Part shown: piece by piece, positions 26,595 through 35,662 of the stretch
How positions within the stretch are numbered: the stretch's first letter is position 1
Layout of the letters: every line of letters starts with the position of its first letter
Origin: UBA6049 sp965662345
GTDB taxonomy: Bacteria > Bacteroidota > Bacteroidia > Flavobacteriales_G > Salibacteraceae
NCBI GenBank assembly: GCA_965662345.1
Contig: CBFIHE010000020.1
Coordinates: 1 to 40,203, forward strand
DNA length: 40,203 nucleotides
Reading direction: 5' to 3'
Translations under genes and position numbers: made by a program
The notes under the pieces: generated by a model
The model's input: only the letters and a program-made list of their open reading frames with translations
Told to the model about the DNA's origin: nothing
Databases searched by the model: none

Positions 26595-29500
26595 ATGATG
26601 AAGTATAGATTTCTAACAGCTCTCTTAATTGCGGCATTTGGCTTTTCGCAAGTTGCCGAAGCGAGAAAATTAGAAGGCGAAGGCCCAGGATCAGGTAAGC
26701 GCGGTGGAGGTGGTTCTCCAGGTACTGCAGCTAACTGTGCTCCCCCAAGTACAGCCTCAGAATTGGCCATTAATAATGTACGCGCCTTAATCCAAACTGG
26801 GGGTGATATGTGGTGGGACCTTGTAGGTCAACCTCGATATGAAATTCCAAGTGGATCAGGTAGAACCGCACTTTTCGCAGGTTCACTTTGGCTTGGTGGT
26901 CAGGATGTTTCTGGTCAGTTAAAAGTGGCTGCCCAGCGTTTCCGCTCAAACGGAAATGATTTCTGGACAGGTCCTCTATCAACAATAGATGCAGAAATTA
27001 GCCCAGGTACTTGTGCAGATTATGACGAGCACTACCGCACACTGCGTGATGGTGTTTCAGAATTTAGAGCATGGTTCCAATGTAATTCAGATCCAGATTG
27101 TAATACACAAACTACTTTCCCGGGATACCAAGTTCCAGACTACATTCTGAACTGGCCTGCCCACGGTAGAAATTTCGCCCCATACAATGAAGATTATTAT
27201 TTGGCACCTTTCTTTGATAATGATGGAAACGGTGACTATAATCCATTGGATGGTGGAGATTATCCAAGATACGATTTAGACGGGCAAACAGACTGTGGCC
27301 AACGTATTGTAGACATTTATGGTGATGAAAACCTCTGGTGGGTTTTCAATGATAAGGGTAACATCCACACAGAAACTGGTTCAGAAGCTATTGGTATGGA
27401 AATTAGAGCTCAGGCTTTTGGATTTGCTACCAATGACGAGGTGAACAACATGACCTTTTATAACTACGAGTTGGTAAACCGTTCATCTTTTCAATTAGCA
27501 AATACTTACTTTGGGTTTTGGGTAGATGCAGATTTAGGATTTGCTCAAGATGACTACGTAGGGTGTGACGTTGAGCGTGGTTTAGGGTACGCTTACAATG
27601 GTGATGAGAATGATGAAGATGGTGGTGGTGCCATTGGTTATGGTACTACACCTCCTGCAATTGGAGTTGATTTCTTCCAAGGTCCATTCCAAGATAATGA
27701 CACCAAAGATAACTGTCTTTGTTTGAACGATTTCAATGGAGCTATTGCAGATGATGGTATTCCGTATGCAGGTTTAGGAGTTGGTTATGGCGATAGTATA
27801 GTCGATAACGAACGTTTAGGAATGCGTGCATTTCTATATCACAATAATGACCAGTCTAATACAGGTGACCCTGTGGCAGGTCCTGAGTACTATAATTACT
27901 TGCGTTCATTTTGGAAAGATAACTCACACATGGTTTATGGCGGAACTGGATTTAGAGGTTCTGTTTCACCACCATACATAGAAGCAGATTTCATGTTCCC
28001 TGCAGATTCAGATCCTATAGGATGGGGAACTTACGGTGATCCGCAACCAGAATGGACCGAGGTTACCGCTGGCAACCCACCAGCTGACAGACGCTTCGTA
28101 CAATCTTCAGGGCCTTTTACTCTAGCGCCTGGTGCTGTAAATAACATTACTGTTGGAGTTGTATGGTCTAGAGCCATCACGGGTGGTGCTAACGCATCTG
28201 TTCAGAAACTATTGGTAGATGATCAAAAAACACAAGCTTTATTTGATGCTTGCTTCCAATTATTAGACGGACCTGATGCTCCTTCTGTTGAAGTTGTTGA
28301 ATTGGATAAAGAATTAATCTTATTGATTGATAATGTTACTACTTCTAACAATTATCAAGAAGCATATGCAGAAGTTGACCCGTTTATTGTTGCGCCTGAC
28401 TCACTGTCTCCAGCGGAGCAAATAGCATACAAAACTTATCGCTTCCAAGGTTACCAAGTGTTCCAGTTAAAAGACGCATCTGTATCTGCTTCAGATATTT
28501 ATGATGATACTAAGGCAAGACTTATTTTCCAAAGTGATGTTAAAGACAGTATTGCTGATTTAACCAACTATATCTTCAACCAAGAATTAGGTGCTGAAGA
28601 AGCTTTACCGCGTGTAACAAACGCTGCGAATGATGGAATTAAGAAATCCATTCGTATTACATCTGATGTCTTTGCTGAAGGTAACAATACATTGGTTAAC
28701 CATAAGACCTATTACTTTATGGTTATATCATACGCGCACAACTCTTTCAAAGAATACAGACAAAACGATCCTGAATTCTTAGATGGTCAGAAAACACCAT
28801 ACTTACCATCTCGTAAAGCAGCTACCGGACCAATTCCTGTAACTAGCGGAATACCACACATTACAGATCAAAAAAATAACGGTACCGTATTGAACGCTTC
28901 TTATGGCGATGGTGTTCGCATCACGAAAATTGAAGGTTTAGGTAACAGCGGTAGAAACTTGGAGTTAACTCAAGAGAGCGTTGATGCTATTATGGCAGGT
29001 GAGCCTTGGGTAGCTTCGCCTCTAACCTACGAAGCAGGTGCTGGTCCAATTGAAGTTAAAGTTATCGATCCATTGAATATTAGACCTGGGAATTACAGGT
29101 TGAGATTCATTGACTCAACGAACTTGGCTGATATGGATGATGCTACCTGGGAGTTAATTGATGTAGCGACTGATGAAGTTTTAGCAACTTCTACCTCAAC
29201 TATCAATTTAGGAACAGAGGACATCATTCCAGATTTAGGTATTTCAATTACTGCGCTCAACGTTCCTGAAGCAGGCAGAATTTCAACTGCTGTGAACAAT
29301 GGATTAATAGGCTCATCAATTGAATTTGCCGATATAAATAATCCATGGCTTACTGGTGTTTCTGATGCTGATGGTAGTATCGTAGAAAACTGGATTCGCT
29401 CAGGGAATACTAGAGATGAGAATGATCCTACATTCAATGACTACGACATGTCGAGTGAAATAGCCATTGATCCAAACGAGAATTTCGAAAATGTAGCTGG

Positions 29501-30896
29501 TGGTACTTGGGCTCCTTTCAGGTTAGCTGGTACTTACACGCATCAACCTGCAGTAAATTACCCTGGCCTTACGCATGTAGATCTATTCCAAGGTCTTCCT
29601 ACGCAGGTAGATTTTAGAGGTTATCAGTTATCTTATTTGAATAATGTAAACGTTTACATTACTTCAGATCAAAGTAAATGGTCTCGTGTACCAGTTATAG
29701 AAGCTTCTGATGATTCTTCATTGGCCGTGAATGGTGCCCCTAAAATGACATTAAGAAGATCTCCTTCTGTAGATAAGGATGGAAACCCTTCTGCTGTGTC
29801 AACACCGTCTACAGACCCGAATGACCCGAACTACATTTCTGGTACAGGAATGGGTTGGTTCCCTGGTTATGCCATTGATATAGAAACGGGAGAACGCTTG
29901 AACATGGCATTCTCTGAAGATTCTTACCTCTTTAGTGAGAACGGTGCAGATATGCTTTGGAATCCAACTGAGATTCTTAAAGATGGAGCATTTGGAACAG
30001 ATATTAGATTTGGTGGTAAACACTTTATCTACGTTTTCAGAAACAATATCATAGAAGATGAGGCGCATCAATTCCCGTTTGATTTCAATGATATTGATAA
30101 CAGAATGCCTACATATGATGCAGGTCAATTCCTTCGCGAAAAACTAGCTTTAGTTACTGGAGCATCTGGTACTAGAAATGAATACAGACGTGCATGGAGA
30201 GCTTGTACATGGGTAGGGTATCCAATGCTTGAGTTAAATGCTGAATTGTTAAGCACAGATGTAACTATCAAGTTACGAGTAAACAACGCCTTCCAGCCTT
30301 ATGCAGTAGGTGATGTACTTAGCGTTGGAGACGCTCCAACTGTTGGTGTAGAATACTTAGTTCAACAAGGTCCTATTGCATACAATGGCGTTGAATACAA
30401 CAGAGGCGAGACTTTTGTTGCTGAAGCGGCTGGTGGACCAATTCTTTCAACAGCAGATACAGATAATGATACCATTGATAATGCCGTTGCTACAACCAAC
30501 GGTGGTAGACCACTGTATGAATTCTCATTGAATGGTTTGGAGCCAACAACAAATGTTTTAACCGTTGCTGAAGATGCATTGGATATTATAAATGTTGTTC
30601 CTAATCCGTACTACGCATACAGTACATACGAAACAGGTAAAGTAGATACGCGAGTTAAGCTTGTTAACCTTCCTGAGCGATGCAACATCAAAATCTATAC
30701 GATGAGTGGCGTTTTGGTACGTGAATTCTCTAAGGATGACCCTAACACAACATCTATCGATTGGGATTTGAAAAACCATGCACGTATTCCAATTGCTGGT
30801 GGCGTGTACCTGATACATGTTGACGTACCTGGCGTAGGCGAGCGTGTGATCAAATGGTTTGGAGTTATGAGACCTGTTGACCTAGACTCATTCTAA
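26595..30896 (+). CDS. Large secreted protein with T9SS-type-A-like C-terminal module, function unknown
   Basis: 1433 residues. Signal peptide 1-24 (ends VAEA), then a low-complexity Gly/Pro-rich stretch (GEGPGSGKRGGGGSPG) and a long body without a recognised enzyme domain. D208-D219 (DNDGNGDYNPLD) fits an EF-hand-like calcium loop. The end (about 1330-1425) has VVPNPYYAYSTYE, then NIKIYTMSGVLVREF and GGVYLIHVDVPG...VIKWFGVMRP, resembling the beta-sandwich sorting or FlgD-like modules of Bacteroidota secreted proteins. It sits between a TonB receptor and a PorV-like barrel, which suggests surface display. Two adjacent ATGs start the gene; either may be used. Confidence 0.83.
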   Translation: MMKYRFLTALLIAAFGFSQVAEARKLEGEGPGSGKRGGGGSPGTAANCAPPSTASELAINNVRALIQTGGDMWWDLVGQPRYEIPSGSGRTALFAGSLWLGGQDVSGQLKVAAQRFRSNGNDFWTGPLSTIDAEISPGTCADYDEHYRTLRDGVSEFRAWFQCNSDPDCNTQTTFPGYQVPDYILNWPAHGRNFAPYNEDYYLAPFFDNDGNGDYNPLDGGDYPRYDLDGQTDCGQRIVDIYGDENLWWVFNDKGNIHTETGSEAIGMEIRAQAFGFATNDEVNNMTFYNYELVNRSSFQLANTYFGFWVDADLGFAQDDYVGCDVERGLGYAYNGDENDEDGGGAIGYGTTPPAIGVDFFQGPFQDNDTKDNCLCLNDFNGAIADDGIPYAGLGVGYGDSIVDNERLGMRAFLYHNNDQSNTGDPVAGPEYYNYLRSFWKDNSHMVYGGTGFRGSVSPPYIEADFMFPADSDPIGWGTYGDPQPEWTEVTAGNPPADRRFVQSSGPFTLAPGAVNNITVGVVWSRAITGGANASVQKLLVDDQKTQALFDACFQLLDGPDAPSVEVVELDKELILLIDNVTTSNNYQEAYAEVDPFIVAPDSLSPAEQIAYKTYRFQGYQVFQLKDASVSASDIYDDTKARLIFQSDVKDSIADLTNYIFNQELGAEEALPRVTNAANDGIKKSIRITSDVFAEGNNTLVNHKTYYFMVISYAHNSFKEYRQNDPEFLDGQKTPYLPSRKAATGPIPVTSGIPHITDQKNNGTVLNASYGDGVRITKIEGLGNSGRNLELTQESVDAIMAGEPWVASPLTYEAGAGPIEVKVIDPLNIRPGNYRLRFIDSTNLADMDDATWELIDVATDEVLATSTSTINLGTEDIIPDLGISITALNVPEAGRISTAVNNGLIGSSIEFADINNPWLTGVSDADGSIVENWIRSGNTRDENDPTFNDYDMSSEIAIDPNENFENVAGGTWAPFRLAGTYTHQPAVNYPGLTHVDLFQGLPTQVDFRGYQLSYLNNVNVYITSDQSKWSRVPVIEASDDSSLAVNGAPKMTLRRSPSVDKDGNPSAVSTPSTDPNDPNYISGTGMGWFPGYAIDIETGERLNMAFSEDSYLFSENGADMLWNPTEILKDGAFGTDIRFGGKHFIYVFRNNIIEDEAHQFPFDFNDIDNRMPTYDAGQFLREKLALVTGASGTRNEYRRAWRACTWVGYPMLELNAELLSTDVTIKLRVNNAFQPYAVGDVLSVGDAPTVGVEYLVQQGPIAYNGVEYNRGETFVAEAAGGPILSTADTDNDTIDNAVATTNGGRPLYEFSLNGLEPTTNVLTVAEDALDIINVVPNPYYAYSTYETGKVDTRVKLVNLPERCNIKIYTMSGVLVREFSKDDPNTTSIDWDLKNHARIPIAGGVYLIHVDVPGVGERVIKWFGVMRPVDLDSF

Positions 30897-30938
30897 ACCA
30901 ACTTAATTATCTAACCGATAAAAGGAAACGAACAGAAA

Positions 30939-32018
30939 ATGAGACACTTTTATAAACATATTTTGGCTGGTGTAATGGCTCTTACTCTTTTGGGTACAGA
31001 AACCGCCAAAGCAGGTAATGAAGATCGTATTGCTGCTGCTGGAGCTACTCAACTTCTTATCAATCCATGGGCAAAAAGCTCTGGATTGGCGCATGCTAAC
31101 ATGGCAAGTGTAACAGGAATTGAATCTGTATTTGGCAATGTATCAGGCCTTGCATTTACTCCAAAAACGGAGCTCAACTTTGTGCATACACGCTGGTTGG
31201 CCTCTTCTGGAGTTGGAATAAATAATGTTGGTTTTGCACAGCGAGTAGGTGAAACCGCAGTTCTTGGTATTACTGTAAACACTACAAGTTTTGGTGATAT
31301 TGATAGAACTACAACTAATCAACCAGATGGTACAGCGGGTACTTACAATTTGCAGTACGGTAATTTTGGAGTATCATTCGCAAAAGAGTTCTCCAATGCA
31401 ATCTTTGCAGGTATAACAGCTAAGGTTGTTACAGAAGGATTGGCAGATGCTAGGGCTAGTGGAATTGCGTTTGATGCAGGTATACGTTACGTTACTGGTA
31501 AGCGCGAGAATATCAAGTTTGGTATTGCCTTGAAAAATGTTGGTCCTAAAATGACGTTTAGAGGAGATGGACTTTCTGTTAAAGAAACATTAGATGAAAA
31601 GGAGTTCACCTTGCAGCTTCGTAGCGAAGGTTTTGAATTGCCATCTACACTAAGTATAGGATTCTCATATGACTATTACATTGATGAAAGAGCAGATTCA
31701 ACAGGTTCTGAAATTGAAAGTATGCATAGAATTACGGGTAGCGGTATGTTCTTGTCAAATTCATTTGGACAAGACCAATTCTCTATAGGTGCTGAATATG
31801 CTTTTAAAGAAATGTTCATGCTAAGAGCTGGTCTCGTGTATGAAGAAGGTCTGTTTGATGAAGCGGAAAATAGAAATATCGTATCTGGTCCTACCTTTGG
31901 TGGTACTGTTGCTCTCCCTATCAATAAGAATGGTGGAACAATTGACTTTGATTATGCTTACAGACTTACCAGAGCCCTTGGAGGAATTCACTCCATAGGT
32001 GTTCGTGTGAATTTGTAA
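30939..32018 (+). CDS. PorV/PorQ-family outer-membrane beta-barrel protein
   Basis: 359 residues. Signal peptide 1-25 (TAKA), then AGATQLLINPWAKSSGLAHA and VFGNVSGLAFTPKTEL, hallmarks of the PorV/PorQ family, and alternating strands to the terminus (GIRVNL-type ending, here GVRVNL). PorV itself helps deliver type IX secretion substrates at the outer membrane. Being encoded next to a protein with a sorting-like C-terminus suggests a dedicated partner rather than the general PorV. It is 42 bases after the large secreted protein and ends the cluster, just before a hairpin. Confidence 0.86.
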   Translation: MRHFYKHILAGVMALTLLGTETAKAGNEDRIAAAGATQLLINPWAKSSGLAHANMASVTGIESVFGNVSGLAFTPKTELNFVHTRWLASSGVGINNVGFAQRVGETAVLGITVNTTSFGDIDRTTTNQPDGTAGTYNLQYGNFGVSFAKEFSNAIFAGITAKVVTEGLADARASGIAFDAGIRYVTGKRENIKFGIALKNVGPKMTFRGDGLSVKETLDEKEFTLQLRSEGFELPSTLSIGFSYDYYIDERADSTGSEIESMHRITGSGMFLSNSFGQDQFSIGAEYAFKEMFMLRAGLVYEEGLFDEAENRNIVSGPTFGGTVALPINKNGGTIDFDYAYRLTRALGGIHSIGVRVNL

Positions 32019-32040
32019 CTATATAAATTAACTACTTTTG
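32013..32040 (+). promoter_or_regulatory. Promoter for greA
   Basis: TTG (32013-32015), a 17-base spacer and TACTTTTG (32033-32040) match the Bacteroidota -33/TAnnTTTG pattern well. The -33 box overlaps the last codons of the PorV-like gene. Transcription would begin in or next to the hairpin at 32041-32072, about 60 bases before the greA ATG. Confidence 0.55.
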
Positions 32041-32072
32041 CGAATCCCGCTTTTGAGAAAAGGCGGGATTCG
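32041..32072 (+). terminator. Hairpin after the PorV-like gene, possible terminator
   Basis: CGAATCCCGC and GCGGGATTCG form a perfect 10-bp stem, extendable inside by TTTT/AAAA. It lies 22 bases after the PorV-like stop. The sequence after it (TATTTATATAG) is U-rich but not a clean T-run, so termination efficiency is uncertain. Its position directly after a -7 element is discussed as a finding. Confidence 0.6.
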
Positions 32073-32104
32073 TATTTATATAGACCATTAGATAAACGTT
32101 GAAC

Positions 32105-32578
32105 ATGAGTAACGTATCTTATTATACAGCTGAAGGTTTAGAAAAACTAAAACAAGAGCTGAAACAAATGGAGTCTGTCCAAAGACCCAAAATATCTCAG
32201 CAAATAGCAGATGCTAGAGATAAAGGTGATTTATCTGAGAATGCCGAGTATGATGCTGCTAAAGAGGCACAAGGACTTCTAGAAGCTAAAATCGCTCAGC
32301 TCAAAGAGATTATAAGTAATGCCCGTATTGTTGATGAGTCTCAACTTGATACCTCTAAGGCACTCATTTTATCCAAGGTTAGAATAAAAAATACATCCAA
32401 TAACAAGGAGATGACCTACACTTTAGTTGCTGCAAAAGAAGCAGACCTAAAAACAGGTAAAATTTCTGTTGAATCACCTATTGGAAAAGGCTTGCTTGGA
32501 AAAAAGGTTGGCGACATCGCAGAAGTTAATGTTCCAACTGGAATGATTAAATTCGAGATACTGGAAATCTCAAGATAA
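32105..32578 (+). CDS. greA: Transcription elongation factor GreA
   Basis: 157 residues from ATG 32105; an in-frame TTG two codons earlier is less likely because the family begins at MSxVSYYTAEG. GreA enters the RNA polymerase secondary channel and stimulates cleavage of backtracked RNA. The coiled-coil tip carries the acidic pair D42 and E45 in DLSENAEYDAAKE; the C-terminal domain has SPIGKGLLGKKVGD. Its stop TAA overlaps the ATG of the HIT gene (TAATG). Confidence 0.97.
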   Translation: MSNVSYYTAEGLEKLKQELKQMESVQRPKISQQIADARDKGDLSENAEYDAAKEAQGLLEAKIAQLKEIISNARIVDESQLDTSKALILSKVRIKNTSNNKEMTYTLVAAKEADLKTGKISVESPIGKGLLGKKVGDIAEVNVPTGMIKFEILEISR

Positions 32579-32970
32579 TGGCTTCTATTTTCACGAAAAT
32601 CATCAATGGAGAAATCCCATCGTACAAGGTTTATGAAGACGAACGCTTCTATGCCTTCTTAGATATATTTCCCTTAAGAGAAGGACACACTCTTTTGGTG
32701 CCGAAGCAGGAAACAGACTACTTATTTGACTTACCCGATGATCTATTGGGCGAAATGAATATAGTAGCTAAGCGAATTGCCAAAGGCATGGAACAAATTG
32801 TGGATTGTGAACGCATTGGAATGGCCGTAATAGGATTAGAAGTACCACATGCCCACATTCATCTTGTACCAATTAACGGTGTGCATGACATTGATTTCTC
32901 TCAACCTAAACTTGAGTTCACCGAGGAAGAATTCAAAGAAATAGCTTTAAAAATAAATAAGGCTATTTAA
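32578..32970 (+). CDS. HIT family protein (histidine-triad nucleotide hydrolase/transferase)
   Basis: 130 residues, standard size for Hint-type proteins. IFTKIINGEIPSYKVYED is the typical N-terminus, and the catalytic HxHxH motif is H91-A-H93-I-H95. Such proteins hydrolyse purine nucleoside phosphoramidates or dinucleotides. It is co-transcribed with greA (1-base overlap) and converges on ruvC with an 8-base overlap of 3' ends. Confidence 0.95.
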   Translation: MASIFTKIINGEIPSYKVYEDERFYAFLDIFPLREGHTLLVPKQETDYLFDLPDDLLGEMNIVAKRIAKGMEQIVDCERIGMAVIGLEVPHAHIHLVPINGVHDIDFSQPKLEFTEEEFKEIALKINKAI

Positions 32971-33556
32971 GCTTATTGGGGTTTTGCTTCACAAATGCAT
33001 CCCACCCAGAATATCCTTTACCAGATTTTTTCTTTTTTGGGCTATATGCCTTTAAGCTATTCCCCGATGCGGCATTCCGCTGAAAGTGGTGACATAGTGC
33101 AACCGCCAACCCATCTGTTGCATCTAAATCTTTGGGTATTTCATCAATCTTAAAAATGCTTTTCAGCATTTGAGCCACCTGCTCTTTTGATGCTTTACCG
33201 CTTCCTGTTATTGCCATTTTTATCTTTCTAGGAGAGTACTCGGTTATTGGGATATCTCTGTAAACAGCAGCTGCTATTGCTACACCTTGAGCCCTACCCA
33301 ATTTGAGCATACTTTGAACGTTTACTCCATAAAATGGAGCTTCAATGGCAAGTTCATCTGGGTGATATGTCTCTATTAATTTTAGCGTACACTCAAAAAT
33401 TGCCCTTAGCTTGGCCGGATGCGAGGGCTCTTTTTGCAGCTTGAGCACATTCATCTCTAATAACTCTGGGTTAGTCGGCTTCTCTTCAATGATGCCATAA
33501 CCCATTATTGTGGTTCCTGGATCTATTCCTAGTATAATGCGCCCGTTTCCTGTCAA
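32963..33556 (-). CDS. ruvC: Crossover junction endodeoxyribonuclease RuvC
   Basis: 197 residues, slightly longer than E. coli RuvC because of a basic C-terminal tail (KKKKSGKGY). It cuts Holliday junctions. The four acidic catalytic residues are visible: D12 (LGIDPGT), E72 (LAIEAPF), D145 and D148 (DATDGLAVALCHH). The start codon is TTG; the next in-frame methionine (residue 18) lies after the catalytic Asp, so TTG must be the start. It is divergent from the flippase-like gene and convergent with the HIT gene. Confidence 0.96.
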   Translation of the reverse strand: MTGNGRIILGIDPGTTIMGYGIIEEKPTNPELLEMNVLKLQKEPSHPAKLRAIFECTLKLIETYHPDELAIEAPFYGVNVQSMLKLGRAQGVAIAAAVYRDIPITEYSPRKIKMAITGSGKASKEQVAQMLKSIFKIDEIPKDLDATDGLAVALCHHFQRNAASGNSLKAYSPKKKKSGKGYSGWDAFVKQNPNKLK

Positions 33557-33576
33557 TTTTTACCTTGCTTTGTGCT

Positions 33577-34572
33577 ATGATCAAGTTAGGCAAAGGTAAT
33601 GTTAAACCTCTGGTATCAGGAAGTATCAAGCTTACTGTTATTCTTGGCGCCATAGCGTTTATTACTTTCAGACTTAAAGAAGAAACCGATACAAGCTTAG
33701 CCCTAGACTATTTCAATAGTCTATTCTCTGCAGAAGAGAACAGGTGGTTGTTCTATACAGCTCTGATTTTGACGCCCGTTAATTGGGGGTTAGAATCCGT
33801 GAAGTGGCACAGACTAATTGTACGTGTTCAGAAAATATCAATCCTCACCTCATTTCAAGCCACGTTAGCTGGAGTAACAGCTTCTTTGTTCACACCAAAC
33901 CGAGCTGGTGAGTTTGCTGGCAGAATGCTTTATGTTAGAACAGAAAATCGCATCAAAGCAATTCTTGCATCAGCCATATGCTCATTTGGGCAATTATTGA
34001 TCACCCTCACTATTGGTTCTATTGCACTAGTAGCATACTTAGATAGATTTTCTAAGAAAGTCATAAGTTCAGAAATACTGTCTATTTTAATCTTTCTCAT
34101 TGTGGTTCTAACTCTTCTCGGCCTCTTCTTCTATTATCGCTTTGCGACTATTAGAAAATTTCTTGAACCACTTTCTGATCGGTGGAGGAAACTCAAACAG
34201 TCACTTAAACTTCTAAATCAAATCTCGGGTAATGACTACACTTTTGTATTGTTCATGTCTCTTTTGAGATACTCTGTCTATTGCCTACAACTCTTCTTGC
34301 TGCTTTGGTTTTTTCAAGCGGGAATCTCTGCTAAAGACGCTTTTGTTCTAATACCTGTGAATTTCTTAGGTATAACGGCAATTCCATCTATTGCATTAGC
34401 AGAGCTTGGCGTGAGAGAAGCGGTTGCTTTAGGGTTTTTAAATATTTCGGACTCAGAAGCCTTGAGTATCATTTCTGCAACTCTCACTTTATGGCTAGCA
34501 AATGTTGCAATGCCTGCGCTTGTCGGAACTGTATTCATTGCCAAAGCACGTATCTTTGATGGTAATGAGTAG
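33577..34572 (+). CDS. Lysylphosphatidylglycerol synthase TM-region/UPF0104 flippase-like membrane protein
   Basis: 331 residues from ATG 33577 (an in-frame TTG lies four codons upstream). About eight membrane segments and the motifs SLFTPNRAGEFAGRM (near 105-119) and IPSIALAELGVREAVALGF fit the UPF0104/LPG_synthase_TM family, members of which are proposed lipid or glycolipid flippases. There is no aminoacyl-transfer domain. Its stop overlaps the next glycosyltransferase gene, so the pair probably handles a glycolipid: one enzyme makes it, the other moves it. The specific lipid is unknown. Confidence 0.82.
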   Translation: MIKLGKGNVKPLVSGSIKLTVILGAIAFITFRLKEETDTSLALDYFNSLFSAEENRWLFYTALILTPVNWGLESVKWHRLIVRVQKISILTSFQATLAGVTASLFTPNRAGEFAGRMLYVRTENRIKAILASAICSFGQLLITLTIGSIALVAYLDRFSKKVISSEILSILIFLIVVLTLLGLFFYYRFATIRKFLEPLSDRWRKLKQSLKLLNQISGNDYTFVLFMSLLRYSVYCLQLFLLLWFFQAGISAKDAFVLIPVNFLGITAIPSIALAELGVREAVALGFLNISDSEALSIISATLTLWLANVAMPALVGTVFIAKARIFDGNE

Positions 34573-35662
34573 TCTCGTTTTCTTTACGGCAATTCTTATT
34601 CTAGCTTCGTATGCTTTAAGGCTGAATCATTACAGCGCTTTTGAAGATTATGAGCAACCAGAAAGCAATGAGCAACCCTTAATTACTGTAATTATTCCCT
34701 TTAAAGACGAGGAAGCACATCTCAGAAAACTAATTGAAGGAGTCGAAAAGCAAACTTATCCAACTGATAAGTTAACCTACATTTTTGTTGATGACCATTC
34801 AACAGATAATGGACTGCGGGTGGTAGAAGAATACATACAATCTAAACCTAACATGATTGTCTTACCCAATTCTGGTTCAGGTAAAAAGCAAGCAATTCAT
34901 ACTGGAGTGCTGGCCTCAAATACAGATTGGATTATAAATATAGATGCAGATTGCATTCCTCGCTCCTCTTGGATTGAAGGGATGACTAAACGTATTACTC
35001 ACAACATCAACTTTATTGCAGGCCCTGTTAAGTTAGAACTCACAAAACCTAAAAGTCAACTCCAACAACTCCTTCTTTTGGAACATCAGGCATTGCAGCG
35101 TTTAACGTATTTGAGTATTCGTAAAAAACAACCTTTGATGGCCAATGGTGCGAATATGGCTTTTACGAAAAGTATGTTTCTTGAAGCATGGGACTCAGAC
35201 ATGCACCATGATATTCCCTCTGGAGATGATGTATTCTTACTTTTCCATTCCTATAAGCAGAATCCAAATAGCATTTCAGCAGTAGTTGACCCCAATGCAG
35301 CAGTTTATACTAAATGTGCTCAGAAATATTCAGAAGCAATAAAGCAACGTGTGCGCTGGGCAAGTAAGGTTAGAGCCTACGAAGGCGTTTATCACGTGAA
35401 AGAAACAGGTTGGATTTTTGTACTTGCAAATCTCACCATTCCGTCTCTTTTCTTGTATGGAGCATCTGGAGCTGGATTACTGTTTATGTTCTTGTTTTGG
35501 ATTTTAAAATCAGGCGTAGATTACTATTTCACAAGGGTTATAGCTCAACGCTATGATCAACACTTATCATTTAACAAGGTCTTCTTCCTTACCCTCTATT
35601 ACCCGTTTTTCTTGCTCGATGTAATGGCACGCGCATGGTTTGTTCCTCTAAAAAAGCAGTAA
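34565..35662 (+). CDS. Membrane-bound family 2 glycosyltransferase
   Basis: 365 residues from ATG 34565; another ATG two codons earlier (34559) is possible, while the longer frame from 34502 lies inside the previous gene. An N-terminal membrane anchor precedes the GT2 domain (VIIPFKDEE; VDDHS 75-79; DAD 127-129; SGDDVFL; QRVRW, the Q/RxxRW-type motif of processive enzymes), followed by two or three C-terminal membrane helices. The architecture resembles PgaC/IcaA-like or glycolipid synthases. It overlaps the flippase-like gene by 8 bases and the convergent AtoE-type gene by 15. Confidence 0.88.
   Translation: MSSLVFFTAILILASYALRLNHYSAFEDYEQPESNEQPLITVIIPFKDEEAHLRKLIEGVEKQTYPTDKLTYIFVDDHSTDNGLRVVEEYIQSKPNMIVLPNSGSGKKQAIHTGVLASNTDWIINIDADCIPRSSWIEGMTKRITHNINFIAGPVKLELTKPKSQLQQLLLLEHQALQRLTYLSIRKKQPLMANGANMAFTKSMFLEAWDSDMHHDIPSGDDVFLLFHSYKQNPNSISAVVDPNAAVYTKCAQKYSEAIKQRVRWASKVRAYEGVYHVKETGWIFVLANLTIPSLFLYGASGAGLLFMFLFWILKSGVDYYFTRVIAQRYDQHLSFNKVFFLTLYYPFFLLDVMARAWFVPLKKQ

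Noticed and set aside
29093..29437. 114-codon minus-strand frame inside the large secreted protein gene
   Set aside because: Antisense shadow of a well-supported gene; no domain, start context or promoter.
34502..34564. N-terminal extension of the GT2 at 34565
   Set aside because: The extension is coded within the flippase-like gene in another frame and does not resemble the membrane anchor that starts at the later ATG.
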